64,000 nucleotides of DNA from Vibrio hepatarius (lineage in GTDB: Bacteria; Pseudomonadota; Gammaproteobacteria; Enterobacterales; Vibrionaceae), in the NCBI RefSeq assembly GCF_018860525.1, contig NZ_JAHKPM010000061.1, positions 22,986-86,985 on the forward strand, in the 5' to 3' direction. Each line of letters opens with the position of its first letter. The stretch's first letter is position 1. Below, in pieces: positions 27,121 through 35,734 of the stretch. The position numbers and the translations under genes were made by a program. The notes under the pieces are model-generated. The model ran no database searches. It was given only the letters and a program-made list of their open reading frames with translations, and had not been told where the DNA came from.

Positions 27121-27151
27121 AAAGAGTCCAAACATTGTTTGGACTCTTTTT
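27121..27151 (+). terminator. Rho-independent terminator after peroxiredoxin gene
   Basis: Perfect 13-bp stem AAAGAGTCCAAAC / GTTTGGACTCTTT with a 3-base loop, followed by T residues. 60 bases past the stop. Confidence 0.9.
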
Positions 27152-27194
27152 ATATGATTTCTACCCTAATAATGTTGAGCAAAGCAGTATATAT

Positions 27195-27234
27195 AAAAAG
27201 ACATAGTATCGACAAAAAGACAAAAAGTATCGAC
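27195..27234. repeat. Short tandem repeat upstream of dapD
   Basis: Two adjacent copies of an approximately 20-base unit, AAAAAGACATAGTATCGAC and AAAAAGACAAAAAGTATCGAC, in the dapD promoter region. Most likely a slippage duplication; a direct-repeat binding site is possible. Confidence 0.5.
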
Positions 27235-27358
27235 CTAAAGACTTTATCTAACTTGGTACTTTAAAGTCGAAAATACTCTCCTTATGATAAGCTCAATACC
27301 GCTTAAGAAGGAAAGATTGTTTTTCTTCACCAACGATGACCCAATGGAGATTCAATAC

Positions 27359-28390
27359 ATGGCCTACTTTTCTCTCGCTTTTGGCACAGCAACAAAAAAC
27401 CGTGATGGAAAAATCATTGAAGCCTTTTTTCCTCACCCAGTCCTAGCACCCGTCGATGCTCTTGTTGATTCACTGGCTGAAATCACTGGTTATCAGCAAG
27501 GTAATCAAGCTATAGAAGTATCTGCCAGCCAAAGTGCACAACTTGCCAAAGCATTTGAAAATAGCGGCGATGCAAACCACGCAGCGTTTGCAGAAAAAGC
27601 CTCTGAATCTAACCAATCTCTGGTACTTGTTATTCTTGCCAATGACGAAAAGCCATCATCTGTTGCTGAAGGCTTCCTTAAATTGCAGCTTATCTCTAAC
27701 CGTCTTGTACTACCCCATGGTACTGTCCTCGATGGGATTTTTGGCCTACTGCACAACATAGCTTGGACAAATGAAGGGCCAATTGATCTTCCCGAACTTG
27801 CTGAACGTCAAATAGAAGCTCGATTAGCAGGACGCTACTTGTCTGTTAATTGTGTTGATAAATTCCCCAAAATGGTTGATTACATAGTACCGGAAGGTGT
27901 TCGTATTGCAGATACTGCGCGCGTTCGTCTTGGTGCACATGTGGGTGAAGGCACAACAGTTATGCACGAAGGGTTCATCAATTTCAATGCCGGCACAACA
28001 GGCACGAGCATGGTTGAAGGCCGTATTTCTGCCGGTGTCGTGGTTGGCAATGGTTCTGATATTGGTGGTGGCGCCTCAATTATGGGCACGCTATCTGGTG
28101 GAGGTTCCGTCGTGGTATCTATCGGCGAAAGTTCACTACTCGGTGCTAACGCAGGCCTAGGTTTCCCACTGGGCGATCGTTGTACGGTCGAGTCTGGTTT
28201 GTATGTCACCGCTGGCGCAAAAGTTCTCATGCTCGATTCACAAGGCAATGAAGTAGAGACAATTAAAGCGCGCGAGCTAGCAGGCGTCTCTGATTTACTC
28301 TTTCGCCGTAACTCAGTCACAGGGCAAATTGAGTGTCTGGCGAACAAAACGGCCGTAGAGCTCAACTCTGAGCTACATAGCAACAATTAA
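27359..28390 (+). CDS. dapD: Tetrahydrodipicolinate N-succinyltransferase
   Basis: Succinylates tetrahydrodipicolinate in the lysine/diaminopimelate pathway. This is the longer class (343 aa) found in vibrios and pseudomonads, starting MAYFSLAFGTATKNRDGKI. The left-handed beta-helix of hexapeptide repeats runs from about residue 195 (VRLGAHVGEGTTVMHEGF, GVVVGNGSDIGGGASIMG) to 300. I chose the ATG at 27359, 9 bases after GGAG; the upstream in-frame ATG at 27284 adds 25 unconserved residues. Followed by a terminator. Confidence 0.95.
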   Translation: MAYFSLAFGTATKNRDGKIIEAFFPHPVLAPVDALVDSLAEITGYQQGNQAIEVSASQSAQLAKAFENSGDANHAAFAEKASESNQSLVLVILANDEKPSSVAEGFLKLQLISNRLVLPHGTVLDGIFGLLHNIAWTNEGPIDLPELAERQIEARLAGRYLSVNCVDKFPKMVDYIVPEGVRIADTARVRLGAHVGEGTTVMHEGFINFNAGTTGTSMVEGRISAGVVVGNGSDIGGGASIMGTLSGGGSVVVSIGESSLLGANAGLGFPLGDRCTVESGLYVTAGAKVLMLDSQGNEVETIKARELAGVSDLLFRRNSVTGQIECLANKTAVELNSELHSNN

Positions 28391-28415
28391 GTTTTAGCTA
28401 AAGCTAACAACGATA

Positions 28416-28445
28416 AAAAGCTGATGTAGAACTATCAGCTTTTTT
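28416..28445 (+). terminator. Rho-independent terminator after dapD
   Basis: Stem AAAAGCTGAT / ATCAGCTTTT with an 8-base loop and a run of six T. Sits between the convergent genes dapD and nnrS and could act for both. Confidence 0.85.
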
Positions 28446-28476
28446 ATTTGAGATCACGATTCATACCTTGAATACA

Positions 28477-29661
28477 TTAGCCTGGATGACCATCAATTCT
28501 AGGCTTAAGCAACATAAAACCAAATTTAAGTACATATAAAGTAAATGCTAAAATCCATAGTAAACCGCTGATGTTGACCAGCAAAATAATTTGTTCAGGC
28601 CAAAACGTCACTCCTACACTACGCACTAAAGCCGCCGTGATCAGCATAGCAAATGCGATGCCCATATTAGGGCCTTGATAAATAGAGTACCCTGTATGTC
28701 CCATAGTCACACGGGTGATCATCGCGAGAACTAACCCACCAAGTGCACCTATCGCAAATAAATGCAGCATATTATGCGCTGCAAACGCATTACTTAATCC
28801 TGCACGCAGAATCAGACTTATAGGAATGCAAAAGTAAGCCAGATCCAGCGACCATAACAAAGGTTCTCGGTAGGTTCTCCAAGGCTGCCATGTCAAGACG
28901 ATAATCACATGCGCCGCTCCAGAAACAAACATCATCACTTGTTCTAAATGCGCGAACTCTGTCGGTAAAAAACTAAGGTTAAACAAAACCAGCAGTGGCA
29001 AGATAGCCAAACACTCAAGCCAGAGGATTGAAGATGGCTTTGGAAGATTTAACCGACGAGCGGTAAAAAATGGGATCACTCTCGAGCCCATAACGGAGAG
29101 CAGAATCGTAAACCACCACAACATTGCCTGCCAGATAGCAGAAGAGGAGAAGGGAACTAGGCCTTGTAGTGATGCATAACTGGCCAAGTTGGCCAATAGG
29201 GCCAATACAAATAAAGGAATAAAGAATGCGTTGCGCCAACCTTTGGCTTTTAGCACTCGAAATCCTATCTCATAAGCCGCTAGAGCTATAAATAAGGTCT
29301 CTATAGTTGCTACAAGCCATACTGGCGATTCTGTCCAGAACAACACTCTAGGAATAAACCACAAACTGACCAGCAGCGCCAGCCTATAACTTTTGGTACC
29401 ATTTATTCCTGTCCAGTTCTGCACTGCAGTCAACACAAATCCTACAACAATAGCCATAGAAAAACCAAACAACATCTCGTGTACATGCCACCAAAGAGCG
29501 GGAACCTGTAAGCTGACTGGCTGGCCTGCTTGAAACATCCACACCCACAGCGTTATTGCAATCGCGGCATAGCTGGCGCCAAAGAGGAAAAAGGGCCGAA
29601 AGCCAAGACGAAAAATGGGCACAATGGCATCTTCTATTTTTTTATCACTGATATTGATCAC
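28477..29661 (-). CDS. nnrS: NnrS family membrane protein
   Basis: Polytopic haem/copper-associated membrane protein (394 aa, about 12 helices) linked in several bacteria to resistance to nitric oxide and nitrosative stress. Family signatures seen are FRLGFRPFFLFGASYAAIAI near the N-terminus, LWWHVHEMLFGFSMAIVVGFVLTAVQNWTG, and histidines in HNMLHLFAIGALGG and MGHTGYSIYQGP. The start is GTG at 29661 with GAGG 7 bases upstream. No NorR/NsrR regulator gene is adjacent. Confidence 0.9.
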   Translation of the reverse strand: MINISDKKIEDAIVPIFRLGFRPFFLFGASYAAIAITLWVWMFQAGQPVSLQVPALWWHVHEMLFGFSMAIVVGFVLTAVQNWTGINGTKSYRLALLVSLWFIPRVLFWTESPVWLVATIETLFIALAAYEIGFRVLKAKGWRNAFFIPLFVLALLANLASYASLQGLVPFSSSAIWQAMLWWFTILLSVMGSRVIPFFTARRLNLPKPSSILWLECLAILPLLVLFNLSFLPTEFAHLEQVMMFVSGAAHVIIVLTWQPWRTYREPLLWSLDLAYFCIPISLILRAGLSNAFAAHNMLHLFAIGALGGLVLAMITRVTMGHTGYSIYQGPNMGIAFAMLITAALVRSVGVTFWPEQIILLVNISGLLWILAFTLYVLKFGFMLLKPRIDGHPG

Positions 29662-29925
29662 CGCATATCCTCTTCCAAAAACTGATTACTAGACCAACTA
29701 ACAACAGTACCCAGAGCAATATTTATTCCAAACCTATAAAGCCTTATTTCATCTATGCATTCATACTTTTTCATGTCATTTACACCCAATAAAAAAAAGT
29801 CATAATGACACTTTGGATTCATAATGAATACAGAAAAAATCACCAAACAAAGCTGTTATCTTTGATGTATAGCCTCTAAATTAAGTTAGAAGAAAAGGGC
29901 TGAGTTGATAGAAAAAGGAAGGAAC

Positions 29926-30480
29926 GTGACGACTTATATATTTGGTTATGGCAGCTTAATTAACTCAGCATCAAGGCAATTAACGGGCGCAACTGGCCTC
30001 GCGCACCCTGCGGTTATCCATGGGTTTAAACGCACATGGGGAAAGTTGGATAAAAGCTATATCCTATCGCCTTTGGTAGTACAAAAAGGACAAGGACTGG
30101 TCAATGGGGTGTTAATTAAAATTGAGCAAAGTGAACTAAAAGAGTTTGATACCCGCGAGCGCAGTTATACTCGCATCCAAGTTCCACTCTCTCAGGTTGA
30201 CAGTACTCAACCCATAATGGCAAACAATAGTGTCTGGTTATATATAAATGATGGTGCCAAGCCACCCTGTGAGCAAGTCCCTATTATGCAAAGCTATGTG
30301 GATACCGTACTCGCTGGCTGCTTAGATATTTCAGAGGCCTTCGCCAAGCAATTTATAGAACATACCTTAGGTTGGCACAGTCCACGTCACAACGATCGCC
30401 ATGCGCCACAATATACCCATTTAGCCGGCGTGCAGCAACATCATTATTGCTTGATAGATAAAATACTAAAGGGAGCCTAA
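29926..30480 (+). CDS. Gamma-glutamylcyclotransferase-like protein
   Basis: 184-aa member of the GGCT/AIG2-like superfamily. The substrate-loop motif FGYGSLIN is at residues 5-12 and the predicted catalytic glutamate is in FDTRERSYTRI (around residue 84). Such enzymes release 5-oxoproline from gamma-glutamyl compounds or glutathione, but the substrate here is not predictable. The GTG at 29926, with GGAAGGA 2 bases upstream, is preferred over a TTG at 29905. Its stop codon lies in the loop of a perfect terminator hairpin. Confidence 0.75.
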   Translation: MTTYIFGYGSLINSASRQLTGATGLAHPAVIHGFKRTWGKLDKSYILSPLVVQKGQGLVNGVLIKIEQSELKEFDTRERSYTRIQVPLSQVDSTQPIMANNSVWLYINDGAKPPCEQVPIMQSYVDTVLAGCLDISEAFAKQFIEHTLGWHSPRHNDRHAPQYTHLAGVQQHHYCLIDKILKGA

Positions 30481-30492
30481 GCTCCCTTTAGT
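30465..30492. terminator. Bidirectional terminator at end of GGCT-like gene
   Basis: Perfect 12-bp stem ACTAAAGGGAGC / GCTCCCTTTAGT with loop CTAA, which includes the stop codon of the plus-strand gene. It also lies 20 bases past the minus-strand barrel gene. A near copy occurs at 31443-31464. Confidence 0.8.
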
Positions 30493-30511
30493 ATTAACAT
30501 ACATTTAATGA

Positions 30512-31120
30512 TTAGAACTTGTAGTCAATACCTGCATACAAGGTATCAAGGTCAGTTCCATCTATATCTACCGTGCGGTAGCCAGCATTAATAAATACAT
30601 GGCGGTCAAACGCATACCCTGCTTCAAGTCCATAAGTAAATTCAGTCTCGCTGTCTGATACTGAATTGTATTCAATCTTTGAGCCTTCCCTAAATTGAAC
30701 GTTAATATCAGCTTTGTATCGTCCAAAACCAACTATTGGTCCCACATAAAAGGGGGAGTCTGCTAAAAATAACTTAGGCTTTAAATAAAGAGTTAATGAT
30801 TGAATATCCATATTACCTTTCAGATCTGGCTCTGCAGGAAATACGACATCAAACTTACCATAATCAGCATACTCACCCTCGATTCCGAGTATTACTGAGT
30901 CTGATAATCTAAGGTTATACCCTACAGAAACAGCAGCACTTACTGATGATACTTCACTAGATTTCGAATATTCGCCTTCTGTTACCATATCAGTATCAAT
31001 AATATCAGCGCCAATATACCACCCTTCGTCAAGGTAGCCATGTTGTGCCCCTATATTCTCTACACCAACTGCTTGAAACGAAGCCGCTGCAACAAATGCG
31101 GCTAAGACTGCTTTTTTCAT
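30512..31120 (-). CDS. Small outer-membrane beta-barrel protein, copy 1
   Basis: 202 aa with signal peptide MKKAVLAAFVAAASFQAVG, then alternating beta strands and a C-terminal phenylalanine (DTLYAGIDYKF), the usual Bam recognition ending. Pattern SVGYNLRLSDSVILGIEGEYADYGKFDV and GLEAGYAFDRHVFINAGYRT fits the OmpA-like/opacity-type 8-strand barrel group; there is no periplasmic OmpA domain. Paralogue of the next gene (31487-32092), sharing leader, strand order and C-terminus. Function unknown. Confidence 0.75.
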   Translation of the reverse strand: MKKAVLAAFVAAASFQAVGVENIGAQHGYLDEGWYIGADIIDTDMVTEGEYSKSSEVSSVSAAVSVGYNLRLSDSVILGIEGEYADYGKFDVVFPAEPDLKGNMDIQSLTLYLKPKLFLADSPFYVGPIVGFGRYKADINVQFREGSKIEYNSVSDSETEFTYGLEAGYAFDRHVFINAGYRTVDIDGTDLDTLYAGIDYKF

Positions 31121-31486
31121 TTTTACACCTATTATTTGACTTATGCTTTAAAAAAACGGCCAATAATAAACAAATCAAATAATAATGTACATATTGTTGC
31201 AATATCAAATACAAAAAATCACGATTATTAATTTATATGGTTAATTGATCACCAAAAATAAAGGTAATTAGACGCTAGTCTAAGGTGCATTTTGATTCTA
31301 GAGATTGGTTACACAAGAGGACGTTTGCCTAAATATGTTAAGAATGACGGGGCGGCTATATTGGCATCAAGGCAAACATTTATGACTCAATGCAAAAATT
31401 AACAGGTGCAGCGTGGTGGGCATATAGATTGATGGAAAAACAAAAGAGAGCCTAAGCTCCCTTTACGACTGAGATTGATTCAGGTT
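31121..31486. other. Spacer between the two barrel genes
   Basis: 366 bases holding the promoter region of copy 1 at its left end and, at its right end, a copy of the GAGCCTAAGCTCCCTTT hairpin seen after the GGCT-like gene. A short plus-strand frame ending in KRA-stop right in that hairpin (about 31346-31455) resembles only the last residues of the GGCT-like protein and has no start. I read it as possible remnant DNA, not a gene. Confidence 0.4.
31443..31464. terminator. Second copy of the barrel-gene terminator
   Basis: AAAGAGAGC / GCTCCCTTT around loop CTAA, identical to the 30465-30492 hairpin core apart from one base. Lies 22 bases past the end of barrel gene copy 2. Confidence 0.6.
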
Positions 31487-32092
31487 TTAGAACTTGTAGT
31501 CAAGGCCTGCAAATATTGTTTTCATATCAAAATCAACATTATCGAATTTAGCCGTTGTCGTTCTGTAACCAAGGTTAACGCTTAATTCCTTGGTAAAATT
31601 GTAGCCTAGTTCAGCGCCCATGATAACAGAATCTCCAGAAGCTGAAGAGCCATAAGTTCCAGAATTCATAGAATCATTATTGCCGTTAACAAAACCAATC
31701 CCGAATATACCACCCAGATATACAGCAGTATCTGCAATATAATATTTAGGTTTTAAGTTCAAATTTAATGCGGTAAACTCTAATTTTTGCACTGGATATT
31801 GAATCGACCCATCAAGCACGACATCGAATGAGCCGTAATACGCATACTCTAACTCGACGCCTAAATAAAGATATTCAACTAAATTAAAGTCGTACCCCAC
31901 CGCAGCTGCAAGGCTAGTTGAAGATACATCTGAAACGGAATTAGATGAAACTGCCCCCTCTGTCCAGTTTTTTGCTGATAACTCGGTATCAATCACATCA
32001 AGGCCAATATACCAACCATCACTTACATATTCTGAGCCAACTGCTTGAAACGAAGCCGCTGCGACTAATGCGGCTAAGACTGCTTTTTTCAT
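31487..32092 (-). CDS. Small outer-membrane beta-barrel protein, copy 2
   Basis: 201 aa, same build as copy 1: signal peptide MKKAVLAALVAAASFQAVG, barrel strands (AAAVGYDFNLVEYLYLGVELEYAYYG) and C-terminal TIFAGLDYKF. The leader DNA just before the start (TAATAGGT...AAAA-ATG) is also shared with copy 1, so the duplication includes the ribosome-binding region. Central loops differ strongly, suggesting exposed loops under diversifying selection. Function unknown. Confidence 0.75.
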   Translation of the reverse strand: MKKAVLAALVAAASFQAVGSEYVSDGWYIGLDVIDTELSAKNWTEGAVSSNSVSDVSSTSLAAAVGYDFNLVEYLYLGVELEYAYYGSFDVVLDGSIQYPVQKLEFTALNLNLKPKYYIADTAVYLGGIFGIGFVNGNNDSMNSGTYGSSASGDSVIMGAELGYNFTKELSVNLGYRTTTAKFDNVDFDMKTIFAGLDYKF

Positions 32093-32171
32093 TTTTATAA
32101 CCTATTATTTGATTCATTACACAAAAAACCGATGAATAATAGAGTGATATTAAGAATAAAAAAACAACTGA

Positions 32172-32197
32172 CAATGTGCACATTGATTTATATCACA
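32172..32197 (-). promoter_or_regulatory. Palindrome and CRP-like site upstream of barrel copy 2
   Basis: CAATGTGCACATTG (32172-32185) is a perfect 14-bp palindrome, overlapped by ATTGATTTATATCACA (32182-32197), which matches the CRP pattern TGTGA-N6-TCACA at 8 of 10 positions. They lie 80-105 bases before the start of copy 2. Confidence 0.35.
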
Positions 32198-32339
32198 TTA
32201 AGCGTTATCAATTGAGTGAATAATAAGCAAATTAGTGTTAGAGAACATGATATCCAATTGAATATATTGAAAGTTCTCTTTTTTAATACACTACTATTAC
32301 TATAGGAAGCAATGATTTCATTAGGTTATACAGCCAGCA

Positions 32340-33422
32340 ATGCAGATACCTTACCGGTCACAGTGGCAGCAGCTTAAAATCGCCTTTTATCAGGATCGTA
32401 TCCTGTACGTTTATGTGCTGATCACTACCCTACTGGTGTACCTACTTTCGAGTGTGGTTCTCGATAACCAGTCGTTAAAATTTGATCCTTTCATCTATCT
32501 TGATATGCTAATTCAAGTTTGCTATATATCCTTTCTGATCTGGGCAACAGGATTTTATCTATTTCTTGCTTTTAATAGAACGCCTCACCCATTACACCAC
32601 TTTGTCAAAGCAATCAAAAGTAGTATCAATCCCTCACACAAAGCCTTGAGTTTTATATTCTTAATACTGGCTTTAAACTTTACCTTTTCCAGCTACACCT
32701 TTATTAAGCCCCTTATCCCACAGATCAACCCTTTTCAATATGATCGATTATTTCACCAACTCGATCAATGGCTACATTTTGGCTATCTTCCCTGGCAAAT
32801 TACGCACCACATTTTTAGTAGCGCGATAGCAACCAGCATATTGAACATTCTGTATCATCTATGGTTTTTATTAAAATGGGGGGCGATATTGTTTTTTATC
32901 GTCCGACGAGATTTGATTCAGCTAAGAATTCAATTTCTGCTCACTTTCCTTTCTAGCTGGCTATTGATTGGAGGGCTCGGCGCTATTGCTCTATCCGCAG
33001 CAGGCCCATGTTACCTACATTTGCTCGACTCAGGTGAGATTTACTACCAACCACTGATGCAAAGACTCATTGAACAGAATCATGAATTAGCCCAACTTGG
33101 CTGGTTTCGAGTATGGGTACTTGATGTTCAAGATACGCTATGGCAAATGCATATTAGTCAACAACAGGCCATAGGTGGAGGCATTTCAGCTATGCCGAGC
33201 ATGCATGTTTCCATCGCAGTGTTAATGGCTCTTGCTGCTTATCGTTATAATAAAAGATTAGGCTTAGTAATGTGGTTATATGCTATTACTATTCAAATAG
33301 GCTCTGTACACCTCGCATGGCATTATGCGGTCGACGGTTATTTTAGTGCCATATTTACCGTATGTTTATGGAAAGGAATTGGCTGGATACAAAACCACTT
33401 TGGCCAATCCAATAAGGTATAA
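32340..33422 (+). CDS. PAP2-superfamily membrane phosphatase
   Basis: 360-aa inner-membrane protein with about eight helices. The C-terminal phosphatase signature is seen as GISAMPSMHVSIAV (C2, near 287) and HLAWHYAVDGYFSA (C3, near 326), the spacing of the inositolphosphotransferase-like (Aur1/PAP2_3) branch. This branch acts on lipid phosphates or phosphoalcohol transfer; substrate unknown. Stands 248 bases from the barrel gene and 116 bases before the chromate-transporter gene. Confidence 0.75.
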   Translation: MQIPYRSQWQQLKIAFYQDRILYVYVLITTLLVYLLSSVVLDNQSLKFDPFIYLDMLIQVCYISFLIWATGFYLFLAFNRTPHPLHHFVKAIKSSINPSHKALSFIFLILALNFTFSSYTFIKPLIPQINPFQYDRLFHQLDQWLHFGYLPWQITHHIFSSAIATSILNILYHLWFLLKWGAILFFIVRRDLIQLRIQFLLTFLSSWLLIGGLGAIALSAAGPCYLHLLDSGEIYYQPLMQRLIEQNHELAQLGWFRVWVLDVQDTLWQMHISQQQAIGGGISAMPSMHVSIAVLMALAAYRYNKRLGLVMWLYAITIQIGSVHLAWHYAVDGYFSAIFTVCLWKGIGWIQNHFGQSNKV

Positions 33423-33538
33423 TACCTCACAGTTACACCATTTCATCTTTATTAATGACGATAAGATCGTTAAATTGTCATCATTCTGCTGTAATGTTTT
33501 TGCGTTAGGTAAACGATTAATAAGTTGGCAAATAAAGC

Positions 33539-34675
33539 ATGTTTTCTATTTTTAAAACCTTTTTCTGGCTCGGATGGATAAGCTTTGGTGGCCCAGCTGC
33601 CCATATAGGCTATTTTCGCCATACTTTTGTTAGCAAACTAAATTGGCTAGATGACAAAGAATACACTCAGCTCGTAGCATTAAGCCAGTTTTTACCTGGA
33701 CCAGGATCGAGTCAAGTAGGCTTTGCAATAGGATACCAAAGAGGGGGACTATTCGGCGCTATAATGGCGTTTATAGGCTTTACTCTACCCTCTATAATCC
33801 TCATGCTAGGCCTTGCTCTGCTTAGCAGCCAGTTGAACCAAAGCCCTTTATTTCAGAGTATTGTGCATGGCTTGAAACTTTTAGCCGTCGTCGTGGTTGC
33901 CGATGCCACATGGGGAATGTATAAAAGCTTCTGTAAACAGAGGCTAACGGTGAGTTTATGCTTAGTGACCGCTGCGACGCTACTGATAGTGCCAAGTATT
34001 TTCGCGCAAGTGATAGTATTGATTCTTGCTGCGATTATTGGCGCCAAATACTTGCGTTCAAATGAATTAAGCTCAGGTAATAACTTTAAACCGGCTGCTT
34101 GGCCTATAGCCACCTTCTGTTTTTTACTCATCGCTCTACCATTGCTGACATCAGACATTCCTCTTTTCAACTTGTTTACTGACTTTTTTCAAGCTGGGAG
34201 TTTAGTCTTTGGTGGCGGGCATGTAGTGCTACCGTTACTACAGAGCATAGTTGGGGAACAGATATCTCAGGATGCTTTTCTTACTGGCTACGCCGCCGCG
34301 CAAGCTGTGCCTGGACCTATGTTTACTTTTGCAACCTACATTGGCTATCAGCTAATGCCACAATCACCTATTATTGGCGCCTTGGTAGCGACATTAGGTG
34401 TTTTTCTGCCCGGATTTCTGCTATTGCTTGGTGTTTTAAAACAGTGGCAATGCCTTGCCAAAACTCCGAAAGTGTCTGGGGCTTTGAATGGAGTTAATGC
34501 CGCCGTCGTCGGATTGCTTTTAGCGGCACTCTATCAACCCGTTTTTACTAGTGCCGTAATTAACTCTTCCGACTTAGTATTTGTTCTTATTGGTTTCTAT
34601 CTGCTCAAAGAATTAAAATTGCCTATCATATGGATAGTCAGTAGCTTTATTTTCATCGGTATACTTAGAGTCTAA
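33539..34675 (+). CDS. chrA: Chromate transporter, CHR family
   Basis: 378-aa membrane protein built from two homologous halves. The first has SFGGPAAHIGYFR and QFLPGPGSSQVGFAIGY (residues ~17-66), the second VFGGGHVVLPLL and QAVPGPMFTFATYIGYQ (near 223-266). This is the long two-domain ChrA form, a presumed chromate/sulfate antiporter giving chromate efflux. No chrB or chrR is adjacent. Converges on the tad locus with a 28-base gap. Confidence 0.88.
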   Translation: MFSIFKTFFWLGWISFGGPAAHIGYFRHTFVSKLNWLDDKEYTQLVALSQFLPGPGSSQVGFAIGYQRGGLFGAIMAFIGFTLPSIILMLGLALLSSQLNQSPLFQSIVHGLKLLAVVVVADATWGMYKSFCKQRLTVSLCLVTAATLLIVPSIFAQVIVLILAAIIGAKYLRSNELSSGNNFKPAAWPIATFCFLLIALPLLTSDIPLFNLFTDFFQAGSLVFGGGHVVLPLLQSIVGEQISQDAFLTGYAAAQAVPGPMFTFATYIGYQLMPQSPIIGALVATLGVFLPGFLLLLGVLKQWQCLAKTPKVSGALNGVNAAVVGLLLAALYQPVFTSAVINSSDLVFVLIGFYLLKELKLPIIWIVSSFIFIGILRV

Positions 34676-34703
34676 CAATGAGCCACTTCAGCTACTGGCT
34701 GAG

Positions 34704-35720
34704 TTACTCTCTAGCTGAAATACCTGCCGATGTTTGCTCACGTACCAAGGCCAGTGCTCGCTCTAGGTTTTCATTCGCTACCTTATAGTATGAAGTTTTA
34801 CTATCAATCGCTTGCTGTAAGTATGGAATGGCTTGATCGGGCTTACCTTGCAATATAAGGAAATAGCCAACATTATTGAGCGCTTCCGGCTTTTCCATGT
34901 GTCTTGAAAACACATTAACCGCTCGAGTGATTTCCCCTTTACCTAAATAAATCAAAGCAAGGTTATTGAGTGCTTTTTCATCATTTGGTTTTTTTTTCAA
35001 TGCCTGCAGAACAAAACGTTGAGCTTTTCTGTATTCGCCGGACATATAAAATGAATAACTAACATTAATTAAGGTCTTTATAGAATCAGGTTTTATACTC
35101 AGGGCTTGTTTATAAAAAGCTTGCGCCAGCTTGTGCTCAGAGTCTACATCCGCAATCACTCCTAGACCCATATATGCGTATTCTGGAGAATACTTATCAA
35201 CCTGCAACTTTACAATTTGCTCTGGTTCTAAGTGATCCTTATAACTAATACTGGTATTAGTGCTCAATCGTAATTGATCTGCGTTAATCGCTCGATAAAA
35301 GTAACTCTTACCCAACTCCAAATCGCCCATTTTACTGTATATAGTGCCTAACTGCTCCAACACTTTAATATTGTCTGGGTTCGTCTCAACACCCATTAAA
35401 AACGCTTTCTCAGCAAGAGTAAGGTTTCCTCTCGACTGGTGGATACGTCCAATGTTATAAAGTGCACGATCTTTATATTCACCATTCTCAAAAGACATCG
35501 AGCGAATATACTCATACAGGGCCAAATCACTATTGCCACTGCTAAGTGCTGCATCACCACGAGATATCGCTTCCTGCTCCGTTTTAGGGGGTTCATCAGA
35601 AGATAGAGAATCAATAGGTTTACCGTCGTACAGTGAGGTATCGACGCCTGGTTGATTCGATGAACAAGCAGCCAACAGCACCACAATCAAAGATAACGAG
35701 GTAAAATGAAGTCCTTTCAT
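34704..35720 (-). CDS. tadD: Tad pilus TPR lipoprotein TadD
   Basis: Lipoprotein with signal and lipobox LLAAC near residues 16-20, followed by an acidic linker and about seven tetratricopeptide repeats (for example YNIGRIHQSRGNLTLAEKAFLMG, LNNLALIYLGKGEITRAVNVF). TadD proteins act as pilotin/scaffold for the outer-membrane secretin. The ATG at 35720 has AAGGA 7 bases upstream; an in-frame start at 35807 would run into tadC. 338 aa. Last gene of the locus, 14 bases after tadC. Confidence 0.88.
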   Translation of the reverse strand: MKGLHFTSLSLIVVLLAACSSNQPGVDTSLYDGKPIDSLSSDEPPKTEQEAISRGDAALSSGNSDLALYEYIRSMSFENGEYKDRALYNIGRIHQSRGNLTLAEKAFLMGVETNPDNIKVLEQLGTIYSKMGDLELGKSYFYRAINADQLRLSTNTSISYKDHLEPEQIVKLQVDKYSPEYAYMGLGVIADVDSEHKLAQAFYKQALSIKPDSIKTLINVSYSFYMSGEYRKAQRFVLQALKKKPNDEKALNNLALIYLGKGEITRAVNVFSRHMEKPEALNNVGYFLILQGKPDQAIPYLQQAIDSKTSYYKVANENLERALALVREQTSAGISARE

Positions 35721-35734
35721 AGCGTGATCCTTAG

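Noticed and set aside
27880..28386. 168-codon frame antisense to dapD
   Set aside because: It is a long shadow of a strongly biased gene; its product is Pro/Ser-rich low complexity without a ribosome site.
29658..29846. 62-codon minus-strand frame just before nnrS
   Set aside because: It overlaps the nnrS start by 4 bases, but it resembles no family, has no good ribosome site, and covers the region where the nnrS promoter should be.
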